This document shows, one piece after another, positions 1 through 12,163 of a stretch of DNA of 64,000 bases (position 1 is its first letter; each line of letters begins with the position of its first letter). The translations under genes and the position numbers were made by a program. The notes under the pieces are model-generated. The model searched no databases, was not told where the DNA came from, and saw only the letters and a program-made list of their open reading frames with translations. The stretch covers positions 909,501 to 973,500 of the forward strand of contig BSBK01001879.1 of the NCBI GenBank assembly GCA_027943335.1, written 5' to 3'. The stretch comes from Chamaecyparis obtusa (Eukaryota; Streptophyta; Pinopsida; Cupressales; Cupressaceae).

Positions 1-229
1 TCAATTGTGTAGCATTTTTTTTAACCATCAACGTTTCGGATCATACTACATGATCCATCATCAGGATGCTGCTCAAGAGAAAAGAAACATGAAAATCATG
101 TTTCTTTTCTCTCGAGCAGCATCCTGATGATGGATCATCATGTTTCTTTTCTCTTGAGCAGCATCCTGATGATGGATCATGTAGTATGATCCGAAACGTT
201 GATGGTTAAAAAAAATGCTACACAATTGA
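1..229. repeat. 91-bp perfect inverted repeat (hairpin) with an internal 42-bp duplication
   Basis: Bases 1-91 are the exact reverse complement of 139-229, beginning TCAATTGTGTAGC and ending GCTACACAATTGA. The 47-bp loop (92-138) holds a further copy (97-138) of the first 42 bp of the right arm, with one C/T difference, so the left arm could pair with either copy. The structure lies 3' of the last visible TOC34 exon, so it is probably intronic. It could be a foldback or MITE-type element, a young inverted duplication able to give small RNA, or an assembly fold-back, because it starts exactly at the window edge. No target duplication can be checked on the left. Confidence 0.9.
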
Positions 230-576
230 ATCCAGAAACTGACACTCACAATTAAAGAACTACCAAAGCATACAAAAAAATAAAGGAAGCTATCACATTG
301 TGTACTGTCATTCCATAACAGAATAAGGCAATTACCAATGTTGCAATTAAATTATTAAAGTAAACCATCTCCAAAGACCATAACATTTGCCCAGATCAAA
401 ACATACATCAAAATCTTTGACATTGTCAATTGTCAGATATATTCAAAAGGAAATGAGAAATTTCCTGGGACTGTCAATTTGAAGCAAATTGATTTGATTG
501 CATCCTTGTTAAGTTTCAACCATAGGAATCCAAATGGCAAAAACATATTAGTATCCACAGTATGATTGTAAGTCAC

Positions 577-1613
577 CTGGATATCAGACTTCTTGAAGCC
601 AGCTGTTTCAAGAATTGCATCATGCAATGCAGCTGATCTCCTTTCAACAAAGTCGGCATAACTTAAGCCGTCTGGGGGAGAGAGCTGAGCGTGTGTAAAG
701 ACCACCAGGCTTCTCTGCCATATCTGTTTTCCAAAAGTATCAGAAATGGCCTTGATGATTTGTTTATCCAAGTTATCAACTCGATAACTATCCAATCGAT
801 CCACATAAAGCAGCACATCAATAATCTTGTTTGTCAGAAACCTGCCATGATCATTGATAACCTCAACTGTTGTTAAAACAAGTAATTGAGACAAAGGAAT
901 ATTTTGGAAAAACATTTTCCTCAAATCAAATACCAACCAGGCAAACTATGAATCAGTTGTTCATGAACTTGGGAGTAACAAGTAGGCTTTACGGAAAGAC
1001 ACTGGTACTAAAAACCAATCATCACTACCTTTTTATTAGGTCGAGAGCATGATCGTTTACAAAACCACCTTCTATTAATCCCGGTGTATCAATTATATTT
1101 AGTGTAAAGCCTGCTCTTGACCTTGAACATAATATAGGTCGCATTGCCTCAGCCTGCCAGTTCAAAATTAAAAATATGATCAGAAATGTTAATCTCATAC
1201 AAATTCATTGGGCTGAATACAACATCCCAGAACAGGCAATATTGTTCAACACGTGAAATTAATTTTTTATTTAAGGCCCTGTTAACTGAGTGTACTCGAA
1301 AAATATATTTATACCTGAAAGGCACTCACAACAGCTACTCTTTCCCCAACAAGAGAGTTAACTGTTGAAGACTTCCCCACGCCACCTTTCCCCATAACAA
1401 GAATGGTAAGAGAGTTCACATTCTGCATGCATTTCATGCTTGAATAAGGCATGTCTAGATTAACACCAAAAAAAAAACCATGAAAGAGCAAAGTAACAGT
1501 ATTTACTGAGCAACCTCTTGCTTCAATTTACTCAGCAACCCGTACAGTGCATTCTGAGTAGCGACTGGAAATTGCTGAATACCCATCCACTCACGGACCT
1601 GTTGAGATGCCAT
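577..1613 (-). CDS. TOC34: TOC34-type GTPase of the chloroplast outer-envelope protein import complex (first four coding exons; 3' end outside window)
   Basis: This receptor GTPase sits in the chloroplast outer membrane and passes preproteins to the TOC translocon. Coding exons on the minus strand are 1613-1515, 1422-1315, 1153-1029 and 841-577. All introns are GT-AG and phases match (33, 36, 41 2/3 and 88 1/3 codons), giving about 199 residues without a stop. The start ATG at 1613 opens MASQQVREWMGIQQFP, the usual N-terminus. GTPase motifs visible are the P-loop GKGGVGKSS (exon 2), DTPG (exon 3) and THAQ (exon 4), plus the family signature NKIIDVLLYVDRLD. After exon 4 the donor reads CAG|GTGACT. 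The last third of the protein, with the fifth GTPase motif and the C-terminal membrane anchor, is not in bases 1-576. The gene looks intact and is the only ordinary host gene recognised here. Confidence 0.93.
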
Positions 1614-3120
1614 GGAAACTGCTTACAAAAGGTAGGCCTGCAAAAACCATCTGAATTTTTAAAACAAGCATGACAAACCAAATATAACGTAAAATCTTTT
1701 GATTTTTTCTTCACGACGCTACAAATCAAACTCAGATTAGATCCTGGTCAAGTTAGAGTCTACTGCAACAAGTAAATTGAATTTATACATAGTTTCCCAC
1801 TGCTTGGGATAAATTGCCATTATTTCGATCAACCAGGTCATGCCATAATAGTAAGGTAGAGAAGCTGCCGCGCTGATGGGCCCGCTGACCACACTCTCCG
1901 TGATTATGGAGCTGATTAATGCATCCCAGATGGACCAGGGTTGTCTGAAGACTCAGGTGAATTGCATTCCCCATGAATTTGATAAATCCAAAAGTGTACT
2001 CCAAAGGATTGTGGAAGCACGATAATTCAGTAACGAACTACTTTTAAATCCCAACACTGCATTAAGGTAAACTATAGCCCAGAGGCTATATCACAAAGGT
2101 TATGGTGTATCGAGCATATTGTTAATTTTCGACTATTCAATGCAGATGCAACCCAGCACCATATTAAGATGCCAATGGTTTCAAATACTTGAGATAAATT
2201 GCTATTGTTTCGATCAGACTGGCCAGGGCATCGTAGTGAGGTTGAGCAGTTGTCGTGATGATGAGACAGATGACCATACACCCTGTGATTATGGGATTAC
2301 AATAGTGTGGGACGGAAGGACTAAGGTTGTGTGCAAATCTCGGGATAATCACATTCCCCATAAACCATGGCTCTGTGCAAATCTCAGGTTAATGACATTC
2401 CCCGTCAATTTGATAAGGTGGAGAGTGTACTTCAAAGTCCAAAGTGTGGTGTTGGGCAACGTGAGTACACTGGAGAGTGAGCCGCTTTAAAATCCCTGCT
2501 GCAGTAAAACAGCCTATAACCCAGAGGCAATGTCAGAAAGGTTAAGGTGTATTGAAAAGTTTGTACGTTTATCAGTGTGAAATACAGTTGCAACCCTACA
2601 CCACATTAAGCCTCGCCACAGTTTCAGCCATTCGGGGATCCACAGTCCCGGTGAAAAACCTTAAGCCAGCAAGAAAAACTTTTATAGGCTGGCAATTGAG
2701 GGTATCTGACAGCTCGCCGAACAGTATCAAACGCAGGCAAAAATATACCAATAATACTTCGCAAGTGAGCGTTAATCAATTTTCCAAACAAAAAATCTCA
2801 TCATTGCTAAACAAAATGTGCAAGCGCGTCTCTCCGGGAATTTTTCTACGAGCAATACTCTATAGAAATCCAAAACGAAAACCAAACTTCAACAGCCCTA
2901 ATTCAAAAAGCTTGGCTGAAATTATCTACAGCAATTCTATTCACATACAGTTCAACCAACATACTTCATGTTACTTTGAAATAAAATAGTGTGAAAGATT
3001 CATCATACTATTTTGCGAGATACTTAGGGCCCAAGAACAAATTTCACCAATTCCTCAGCTGCCTTGACAGAGATCCACCGCTTTCGACGTAAAGACCTCT
3101 GCAAAAACCCCTAAAACTCA
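1614..3120 (-). other. Probable TOC34 5' leader with a 5'-UTR intron
   Basis: Directly upstream of the start codon the minus strand has a pyrimidine-rich stretch ending TTTTTGCAG at 1638, so a short untranslated exon 1637-1614 probably precedes the ATG. The upstream leader exon would lie near 3120-3000, below a TATA box. Candidate donors there are not unique, so the intron start is not fixed. The putative intron holds the degenerate duplication at 1800-2640. This model is inferred from splice-like signals only. Confidence 0.4.
1800..2640. repeat. Degenerate direct duplication, period about 385-445 bp
   Basis: Three sets of blocks recur in order: CTTGGGATAAATTGCCATT (1803) against a variant at 2188; CATTCCCCATGAATTTGATAA (about 1964) against a variant near 2396; and AGAGGCTATATCACAAAGG (about 2080) against AGAGGCAATGTCAGAAAGG (2523). 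This makes one full unit (about 2072-2515) with partial units on both sides. The copies are well diverged. It is probably part of the TOC34 leader intron or upstream region. ORFs crossing it show no family features. Confidence 0.65.
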
Positions 3121-3150
3121 AGCGACCTTATCTGGAAAAACGAGTAAAAT

Positions 3151-3157
3151 TTATATA
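3151..3157 (-). promoter_or_regulatory. Candidate TATA box for TOC34
   Basis: The minus strand reads GCTATATAAATTTT here, a good plant TATA box. It would place transcription start near 3120, followed by a leader. It is the only clear TATA box on this strand just upstream of the gene; the assignment is inference. Confidence 0.45.
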
Positions 3158-3159
3158 GC

Positions 3160-4379
3160 ACGCTTTAAACAAGAGACGCAATGCGTCAAAATTCCTGCCA
3201 ATAGTTAGAGGAATGAAAGTAGAAATGAAAAATAAAATAAAAAATGAAAGGAAATAAGTAAATATAGTTAAAACAGATAGAATGATATGTAATTATGTAG
3301 AGAGATTGCAAGTGTTATAGCTATAAGTAAAGTATTAAAATTTATGTCATTTTAAGAAATAATTAATACAACTTTTAAATTAAATGATAGTGAATTATTC
3401 ATTTCTATCATTAAAAATATAAATTGAAATCTATAATTTAAAAAATAATAATATTTATGAAAAATTATTATATATGTTAAAATGATTAATTTTATATGTT
3501 ACAAAATAATTATTATTGAAATTTAAAAAATATAAGATAAATATCTTAGAGGTATAAATATTTATAATTAAGTTGTTTTTTAAATTGGGTTCTATAAGAT
3601 TTGTAGCATGAAGATTTCACATAATTAATAAATATAAATATAAAAGTCAAATTAATAAAGGAAATAAATAGACTTTTAAAAAAGATTATTTTTTTTTTTT
3701 TAAATTATGTTTAAAAAGGCAGAAAGATTCTAGAAAAAAAAACTATAAAAAATACTAGAGAAAAACCGTAAGGAAGATTTGGTTTTATAGAAGAAAAATG
3801 GGAACGGTTCTTTGGTTGAATAAATGCAGCGATTGGTGCAGATTACACGTGGCTTTAAAGCTCAGAAAGGGAGACGGCAACGGACGTTGCATATATTTTT
3901 ATTATTTATAATGTTAATATTAAAAGATAAGGTTATCATTAATGCATGACAGCTATGCTATACAAATATTTGTATTTTTTGTTGAGGAAAATTAAATTTT
4001 ATTCTTACAAATATTAGTATTGTCCAATAGAATTAATAAAAAATAAGATTTATAAAATCATGTAAAATGAAAAAAAATTATAGACATTAGAAGTTGCATT
4101 TACTTTTTTAAATTCTATAATCTAATTGGTCAATTTAATTGAAAAAGTGAATTGAATGAAAGCAATAGTATCCTGCCTTTGGCAGGAACTAATAATCAAT
4201 GATTAGTCTTATCGTATAATTAAGAACTTGGTAGCAAGTATCCCTGGAATTGAAAATTAGAAGTCCCTAATAAAGGCACAAGAAGCAGGGAACCTTTATT
4301 TATTGTATGACTGCTCAAGGTTGACAACCTCGCACGGGCATTTAATGGGTTTATTCAATGGTTTTTTAATGGAGATTAA
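3160..4379. other. AT-rich intergenic DNA
   Basis: Mostly A/T homopolymer runs and low-complexity sequence. No coding frame, RNA gene or mobile-element end was recognised apart from the G-box. Confidence 0.7.
3846..3851. promoter_or_regulatory. G-box (CACGTG) upstream of TOC34
   Basis: The sequence ATTACACGTGGCTTT holds a G-box core with the GGC flank typical of light- or ABA-responsive plant promoters. It lies about 0.7 kb upstream of the candidate TATA box. A single short match can arise by chance. Confidence 0.25.
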
Positions 4380-5297
4380 ATAAACTTAATGGTTTGTCGT
4401 CGTGCCCAGAATTACTGGGTCTGGATTCACAACTTTTTTGCTCCTTTTAGACCTAAACCTTTTTCATGGCACATGGCGCTTCTTGGTGACTCTCCCAGAA
4501 TGCCTTCCTAGTACAGCCAGTTATGGCATACTTTCAAGATGGAGATTTTGTTTACCTTATGGAAAGATTGAAATATTGTGTTTTTTCTCACAACTTTCTA
4601 GATATTCATGTCTCTCTTTATGCTAAGGCATGTATTTGTAATAATGTCCTGATGCAGATTCAGGTGCAAGCAGACAAAGTGGCCCTTGAGGTTGCTCATT
4701 TGCAAGAGTTGCTCCAGTACTAGAGCAATGCCCCTTGTACTATGGCTCGAGTGCCTCCAGATTCTCTCTCAGCTGACCATACGCCGCCCAAGGGCCAACG
4801 TCTTAACCAGAGTTCCTCTGCCAGACACTCCAGGACTCCACATCAATGGCGTTGTCACTCCGCCTTTCCTCCTCCTCAAAGGGATGTGGGATTTGGCTAG
4901 CCTCATGTGCTTGCTTCTACTATTGTTGCTTTTGCTCGGCCCTCGACCTCTGTTCCTGCTAATCAAGACAAGTTCCTCATGTGGCGTTGGCTATCTCACC
5001 TAGGTGGGAGGAAGGAGAACTGGAAAAAGAAGATCCAGAAGACGGTTGGGCCATTCCTGATCAGACTCCTGGGCCTAATGTTTGGGGCAATCCTGATGAC
5101 AGAGATCCTCCTCCCACTTCTGCTACTACTCTTGCAGCTTGAGGGTTTCTCTCTTTATATGGTTTTTGATGAATAGTTGTATGATTTCGGCCTAAGTGTT
5201 GTGTGACTTGCGGGGTGATTTTTTCCTCGACCCCTTTTTTGTGAATATTGTACTTTTATATTATTAATAGAAAAGGCCTCTATTCATCAAAAAAAAA
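4380..5297 (+). mobile_element. 5'-truncated LINE (non-LTR retrotransposon) tail with poly(A)
   Basis: The frames contain the end of a plant LINE reverse transcriptase. NYWVWIH at about 4410 is followed by a WHMALLGD-like motif (about 4470), typical of the zinc-binding module after the RT domain. Then comes an ACICNNV-QIQVQADKVALEVA segment (4628-4705), an acidic C-terminus ending near 5140, a 3' UTR and A9 at 5289-5297. The copy has frameshifts and stops. It starts abruptly, so the RT palm and ORF1 are missing, as expected of 5' truncation. The minus-strand element next door is a diverged copy of the same family. Confidence 0.65.
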
Positions 5298-6480
5298 TGT
5301 ATATCTAAATCAAAATAATGGAGGAAAAAGTCATTTGAGCATAACCTAGAAACATAAACATCATAAAGTCAATGGGCAGTGCCCACAAATAGAGAAACAA
5401 GGGTGAAGTTCTAAAGCTGAAACAAAGTAAACTAAATAGGCCTAGCCCATAGAAGAGACGTCATCACACCACCAAAGTCATTGTCGAAGGAGGAGGAGGG
5501 TTTGGTTCATCCTTGGACTACCCCATCCCGACTCTGATTTGGTTCAAGATCTAGCAAAGTCCACCCCTCCACATTATCCTCCTCAGCCTCTTTATCTTGT
5601 CGTGTTGGCGAAATGGCCAAAGCCAATCTAAGGAAGCCTTTGGAAGAAGAAGGCCAATCAGAATCAGTAGACAAATTTGGCCAACCCAAGTGTGGTGAAA
5701 TAGCACCTACTAGCAAAGGCCAAGCTGATTAAGAACCATGGCAACATGGAGGAATAACATAATTATGAGGCGAGGTCGATGGTGAGGTGAAGGTGGTGAG
5801 GTGAAGGTGAGCAGGAAGTATTAGTATGCCATCGAGAAGAGCTCTAACCTCGACAGCAACCGCATGAAGTAAAACAGTCAAAAATAGAAGCTTATGGTGG
5901 AACTAGGGCCACCATACAAGGAGCATTTCCCTAATGTTGCAATGTTTCTTACAATTGGGCCACCTCAAGAGCGACCTTATCGGCTTGTACTTGTATCTGT
6001 AACATCACATTATTGCATATGCAAGCTTTAGCAAAAATAGATACATAGGAATCTATTAATGTATGTGAGAAAACCACTGCATTTTTATCTTTCCAAATAG
6101 CAAATAGAATTTATAGTCTAAAAGTGTGCCAAAGTTGTAGATAGGAAAAAGGCAATCCAAGGTTATCTCCTAGAAGAACCATATGCCATGAAAATATTTG
6201 TGGTCAAAAAGGTGAAAAAAAACATGAATCCAAACCCAATAATTATGAGCCCTATTGCAAAACCAAAACAAGTGAATAAAGGACTTAGAATAGCCATATA
6301 AGGCAACGACGATTTGGGATACCCAAATGATGGAGCTGAGGCCCTAATGGCAAGCCTTGGAAAAGAATACACTGGGCAAAGTGGGTTATTTTGGGTTATG
6401 TAATTGCAGACCAGACTATAATAAAACACAATCTCCAAGTGGAATGCAAAGATTACAAATGCCAAAGGCAGTTGAGAACC
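5298..6480 (-). mobile_element. Second 5'-truncated LINE tail, inverted relative to the first
   Basis: Read on the minus strand, bases about 6280-6215 encode the zinc-module pattern SFIHLFWFCNRAHNYWVWIH, which strongly supports a LINE RT C-terminus. A WHMVLLGD-like motif follows, then an I-WKDKNAVVFSHT segment (about 6100), the same ACICNNV-QIQVQADKVALEVA segment (6035-5960) and an acidic tail (EAEEDNVEGWTLLDLEPNQ, about 5590-5530). Frames are broken by several stops and shifts. It extends further 5' than the plus copy. Its 3' tail ends against the poly(A) of the plus copy near 5298. Confidence 0.65.
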
Positions 6481-9090
6481 TTGACCATGTGGAGTTTAAG
6501 TTAAGTTTGATCTCAATGATTTTATATATTATGACTAGATTAACTCCATTTGAAGGAGGTGTAAGGGTTGTGTCAATAGAAAATTATACATAATTTAATA
6601 TGTCAAAGTATAATTTTATATTTACATAAAAGATAGATTAATTTAACTTATAATATATATTGTATAAAATCTTGTAATGTCTTATTATGACATCTTCTTA
6701 TGTTAAAGTTAGCCAACTTTTAGGATTTTTCAAAGGTTTCTAATTTTGCAAGGAATGTTATGTTCTTGGTGAGCTTAATTCTCTAATGTGTTTCGATGAT
6801 AATTGTTACATTTATAAATTCTCACGATGACAATCAATCTAGGCTTTTTCTCTTTGGTTCTCAGAGAATGGCACTACTTGCAGTAAGTGCTTGCATGGTG
6901 CCAATCTTTGAGTTCGTTCTCTTTGGTTCCTAAAAAAATATACTATTTTTAGTAAGTGCTTGCATGGTGCCTATATTTATAGGTTTTTCTAGGTTTGTCC
7001 TCTTTGGTCCTCAAAGAATATCGATATTTATAATATGTATTATTTTGGACAAGTGATCATAGATTCAATGTGTGGCACCTTCAATTTCAAGGCAAATATT
7101 CATTTTTTTAGCATATTACTATTTATAGTAAATGCTAAATTTGATCGGTATCAATCATAACCTTTCTTCAAATTTAGAGTGTAGAGTCTATAATTTCAAG
7201 TCTTGGTGAATTTCCTAATATTGTTTTGTTTATTTCACTTAAATATTTTAATAAAGTAATTTTATCATTTAAGTGATAAAAAAAAAAGTAAATGTCAAAG
7301 TCAAGGAGATAAAATAACATTGTAATATGTTTTATGTGATCTCAAGTGAAATATAAAAAAGGATAAAGGTTATTATTTTATGGTGTTTGAGTTATCTTAA
7401 TATGTTGTTGCCCTAATTTATCATTGAGATTCTATACATTGTGGTTTTCGCATTCATATGGGATATGCTAAAGACAAAACCCCTCTTGGAGTAGATTAAT
7501 TTTGGTTGACCAAGATCAACCCTAGTTGATGTTCTGAGAAATTTCATTTAGGTATCTCACATTGCATTATATTTGAGATTTTGGCATATATATTTTAGTT
7601 GAGTTATCAAGACATTTGGGATGAATTTTGGGAAATTTGAAGTTTTAGTGAATGTTGAAAACATGTTACAATGATTTGTATTGTTGCTATAGTGACCCAT
7701 ATTGTTGCTACAAAGATGTATTTGGAGCTATTATTCCATACTTAGCTAGATAATAAAGGAGGTCTTATTGCTACAAATCTTTGTATAACCATGTGTAATC
7801 ATATTTGAAGAGGTTTGAGGAAGTTACAGTCTCGTTGTTTGGGTCCAATCCCTTTGCAAGCTTGGAAGCATTGTTGACATCTTCTAAGCATCACTTTCAA
7901 TCATATAAGTTCCTAGACAATCCCTGGAGCATGAGTTTCTAGGTCTGAATTGCTCAAGGAGTTTGGCTTTGTTTTGGAGGTCATTTTTACCTCATCATCC
8001 TTGGAATTGGGGTAAGGATCAACCTTAAGGGAGTTTCAAAATTATAGCTGGTTGCAGGTCTATCATGAATGAAAGTCATTACATTTATTTAATCCAAGTA
8101 AATAATGAATAAATAATTTATTGTTGTATGTTAACAAAATTAATGTATCTTTACTTTATGCAATGTGGTTGTTATTATTCGAAAAGCCAATGAATGATAA
8201 CTGAAAAAGAAACCAATAAGGAAGTTTGTACTTGATATTGTATATTATTTTACAAGATAATTGCAACCAAACCATTTGACAAAATTATAGTGAACGGTTA
8301 AGTTAATTTCATGTTCTTCAATAGTACATGCATGTCAACAATTTGACAAAATACCTAAATATCTAATATGATGAAATAAGTACAAAAAAAAGGTGCAAAT
8401 GGGGTTGGACATTCCAAATTTTTTATCGATGCAAATAGGAAGAGATAAGGTCAAATGTATGGGAAAATGTGCTAAGTGTATATGAAGATGGATACGAATT
8501 GAAAAATGAGCTTATTGTCAAATTTCACCATTAGAATCATGCATTGAAAGTACTTCATTATGGAAGTCAAGAGGGCTAGACATGAGGAGAATTAATGTGA
8601 TGGAAAATAAGGAAAAATGATAAGGGAAAGCCTTATATTTGAATAAAAATGTTTCTTTATTATTTATTCTTGAGAAATCCAAAACCCTTATAAGTTCTTC
8701 AAGTACTCCTTACAAACAAAGATAAGAGTTATTATCAATTAACTAAGAAACAATATCCTACACTTGTTTGAAACTTTAAAAGTATCAAAGCTTGGAGGTG
8801 GTTAATTTAATTGAGTTTTTTCTTTGTAATTGTCCTACTACATTTTTTTGAATTTTTTCCACATGATGAACCTTCATGTATGGTGCCACCTACAACACAA
8901 ATCCCTTAAAAATATTCAAACAATGTATAAAAAACCACATATTTGAATAGAAAATCCAAATGTTTCCATGCTCAATCACATGCTTATGGGTAAAAATTTC
9001 AAAATGCAAGCTACTTTTTAGTGACAAATTCAATAACATCGCCTTCAAACAATATGTTGATTGATTTCCTTACTATGTATGTCACACATG
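6481..9090. other. AT-rich intergenic DNA
   Basis: Apart from the small tandem repeat at 6848-7030, no gene, LTR pair or RNA gene was recognised. Short ORFs have no family features. Confidence 0.6.
6848..7030. repeat. Degenerate tandem repeat, about 70-80 bp period, 2.5 copies
   Basis: The phrase CTCTTTGGTTC begins copies near 6848, 6919 and 6999. The first two also share AGTAAGTGCTTGCATGGTGCC. It lies in AT-rich DNA with no coding potential; no function is apparent. Confidence 0.6.
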
Positions 9091-9098
9091 TCCATGTT

Positions 9099-9235
9099 CA
9101 TTGTTTATAAGCCAACAACCACCACCAATATTTATTTCAAAGGCTTTGCTTCTATGAAATATTCAATTGTTTATAAGCCAACAACAACTACCAATATTTA
9201 TTTTAAAGGCTCTGCTTATATAAGATATTCAATAA
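9099..9235. repeat. 66-bp tandem duplication
   Basis: ATTGTTTATAAGCCAACAAC followed by CCAATATTTATTT and AAAGGCT occurs twice, about 66 bp apart, with a few substitutions. The period is a multiple of three, so the plus frame repeats a 22-residue unit within a 97-codon ORF (9061-9354). I see no reason to call this ORF a gene. Confidence 0.75.
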
Positions 9236-9354
9236 TATCCAAAGTTGTGTTAAACAAAAATGCATTTGTGAAATTATTTTTGTTTTCTTTAATTTTATAT
9301 TTTAAACCATGCAAAATGAGATTAATGATTCCTTCAACAAGACTAGGTCATTGA

Positions 9355-11391
9355 GAGAAGATATTTATAGTTAAGTCATTTTAGTTATGCTTTGGTTAAA
9401 CAAGTGATAACAATTGCATTTGGGTTGTTAAGCATGCTACTTGAAACAACTATTAGATTTGTCAAAAAGTTTTAGAGTGTGTCGTGACTAGTACACTACA
9501 ACTAATTTTTTCTCCAAGATTGTTGAAAGAGAAATTATACCTAGAGATGCAAATTGTTTCCAATATTTAAAACATGGACAATGATTTTATGGAGATTACT
9601 AGCGATGCTAAATAAATAAATTAATCCACAAATAAAAGTGGATAAAAGTTATCTATTCTAGATTTTAGAGAGGTCTTTAACTAAAATTTATATTAGAAGG
9701 TGCAAATAATCAACTTTAAGGAGGAAAAGCACACAACGATGTTGTAAATAACATAACTAAGGCTAAAATAGTGTAGAGGAATGAAGCAATATATAACTTT
9801 ATTTTATGTTTTTTGAGAGAGTAATCTAGGCTACAATTTTATCTAAAAGTTAAAATTAATTAATTTTCATATTCCCATGTACAATAGTGGGGATAATTAG
9901 GTGTTGATTAGTACAATCCAATTTATTCTTTATGTATCATCCTAAAAATTTAGTACCCATAAATGGATGCTCTATTAGGCCCCATTTGGGTGATTTTGAA
10001 ATTTGATGTCTATTATGCTTGATCCTAGCAACTTGATTCTCAACACCCAGTTTAAATTTGGGTTGATTTTCCTAGGTACATAATATCTTAGACATTGTGT
10101 GCCCAAGTACATAACATTATGAGCATTATGTTATGTCTTGTTTTGGCTCAATTTTGACCCAAAGCTCTATGTCAGGGTTTCAGTGGGAAATTAGATCATG
10201 TGGTTGGCCTGACTTATTTTTGAATCCTGAAATATAGGATGAGGTCTATAAACTCCCTATCTCTCCTCATTTTAGCAACCAAGAGATCTATAAGTAATCA
10301 CAATCAATATTTTGCATTCAAGAGCATTCAAGGTTAATTCAAGATTTGAAGGCAAGTATTCAAGATCTAGTCTTTCTTCAAGCATCCAAGTCAAATTGAA
10401 GATGATATTCACCATTGTATCAAGATTATCTCCCATGAAGACCAAGTAGAGGAGTTCATAATCGAGAAAGGATATCCTTCCTTCCATCCTCATTACTTTC
10501 TTCTTTCATTGCAAGCGATTATCAAGCATATCTACATTGAAAATCTAGGAGTGGTGTTCATAGATCCATGCATTTGTGAGGGTATTCTTGATTCCTTTCT
10601 ATATTCCAAGGTCAACACCTTAAACTCAAGCAACATTATAGCATCTTCATGATATGAGCAATTTCTACATCTGTTCATGAGGGTTAATGCAAGGTGAATC
10701 GGGCATTTACCTTTTTACATGCAATTTCCTTTCATTTTCAAGGTTGATTCCTAAACATGGGTTTGACCAAGGTAAACTCATTTTTCCCAACCTTTTCCCC
10801 ATTTTTTCATGTGCAGGAATAGGTTACGAAGTTGTCAAAACTTTTCTAGGAAGAATTGGAGAGACCCTACAAATTTCAGTCAAAATTAATAGGTATAGAG
10901 CAACTAAAATGTTTTGTACCTAAGTACAAAATATCTATAACATTATGTATACTACAACTTCAGCCCAAATTGAAATCATAGGTCAGTACAATAGTTTGGA
11001 CCTTAATTAAGCTCATTTCTAGTTTTTGGTAGTTAGTTATCAGTCTGAAATTTCTATATTTGTCTATATTAGCATACTTAGCTTCCTTTATTGCATTATC
11101 ATTTCATTTTACCTCTTTCCATTTCACAATTAACACATTTTTAGTGAAGGATCATTGTCCCATTCAGTGCTTACATCCTACTTGAGCCTATCGGAACATC
11201 TTCCTTTCGAGTATGCAAGTTTGAAGAGGAGTAATCTACCACTTTGCATTGCTTCCCATTTCCTATTCTACAGTTTTCATCTGTTGTAAGAACGAAGAAG
11301 CAGTTTATAATATATCATCATTAATGTACAAATTTTAAGTGACTAGTTAAGCGGTATATTGATCTAATTTCACTTTAATATTGATGTTGGA
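9355..11391. other. Unassigned DNA, possibly an old LTR fragment at about 9950-10980
   Basis: No coding region is evident. A stretch around 10230 (GGTCTATAAACTCCC) resembles an LTR promoter. Phrases of the type CCTAGGTACATAATATCT (about 10070) and ACCTAAGTACAAAATATCT (about 10917) recur about 0.85 kb apart. No partner copy or target duplication was found, so this stays a weak suggestion. Confidence 0.3.
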
Positions 11392-12161
11392 GCATCCTTG
11401 ATTCATGGAAATCTTGCATCAACCAAAAATATTTATTTTAAATTTGTTCTTGTTTTGTCAATTTTGTGTTTGTTGTGGTGTTCCTTTGAGTTGGTTCATT
11501 TGTTGTTGTGAATCTCATGGCATGTTCCAAACATCATGTTTCACCTTTGTCTAGGTTTGCACCTTGATCTAATACTTTGTCGTGGAGATATCTTGGATTC
11601 TTTCTTAGAACTGTGTGTTCTTCATATCTAATGGCTCAGTTGGAAGTTTTTGATTGTGCAAATCAATTCCATGTTTTGCAAATCTTTATGACACATTGTT
11701 CGATGTTCCTAAGTTGGTGGTCGATCTACCTTTGGGTGCGAGCTAGATTTCTTACTATGTTGGTTGAGTTCCTTTGAATTATGTCCTAACCTATATTTTG
11801 TATTATGTAAATTCCTTACCTAAGAAAATGTTATCCTTCTTAGCTGACATGTTTCTTGTGAAGGCTCTATATATTGATGTAATTGATCTTTAGGAAGGGG
11901 GATTTTATATAGATACCTCTCAAAGGTTAGCATTGAAGAATAATCTAGAATTCATTATATCATCAAGCTTGTATCCCTAGAATGTACGACTGCATGTTGT
12001 TGGCCAATTGGATGTAATTTCATGAATTTGTGTTAATGTCAACATATGATCTTGCATGATCTCTATCTCTTGGTGTTGTTTTGGTGATTTTTTTTGTTGT
12101 GCAACTCTTATTGCATAGTTAAACTATCCTCATTGAGGATCCTCTTTCCATGGTTTCATCA
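11392..12161 (+). repeat. Element F 5' LTR
   Basis: 770 bp, TGATGTTGGAGCATCC...TTTCATCA. It matches 20965-21743 along its length, including the phrases GGAAATCTTGCATCAACCA and CTCTATATATTGATGTAATTG, the latter a likely TATA region. Confidence 0.9.
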
Positions 12162-12163
12162 AG

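Noticed and set aside
433..576. Extension of the TOC34 exon-4 frame beyond 577
   Set aside because: The frame stays open by chance past a good CAG|GTGACT donor, and the residues do not match the TOC34 sequence that should follow.
2552..2989. 145-codon plus-strand ORF upstream of TOC34
   Set aside because: It overlaps the degenerate duplication and the probable TOC34 leader. Composition is unlike a conserved protein and no motif is present.
6848..9235. CRISPR-like spaced repeats
   Set aside because: There are only two to three imperfect copies without regular spacers, and the genome is a plant nuclear one.
9061..9354. 97-codon ORF with an internal repeat
   Set aside because: It is explained by a 66-bp tandem duplication in non-coding DNA; there is no start context or homology to support a gene.
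9950..10980. Possible solo LTR
   Set aside because: It has a promoter-like site and short repeated phrases, but no second copy, no TG/CA ends and no target duplication could be fixed.
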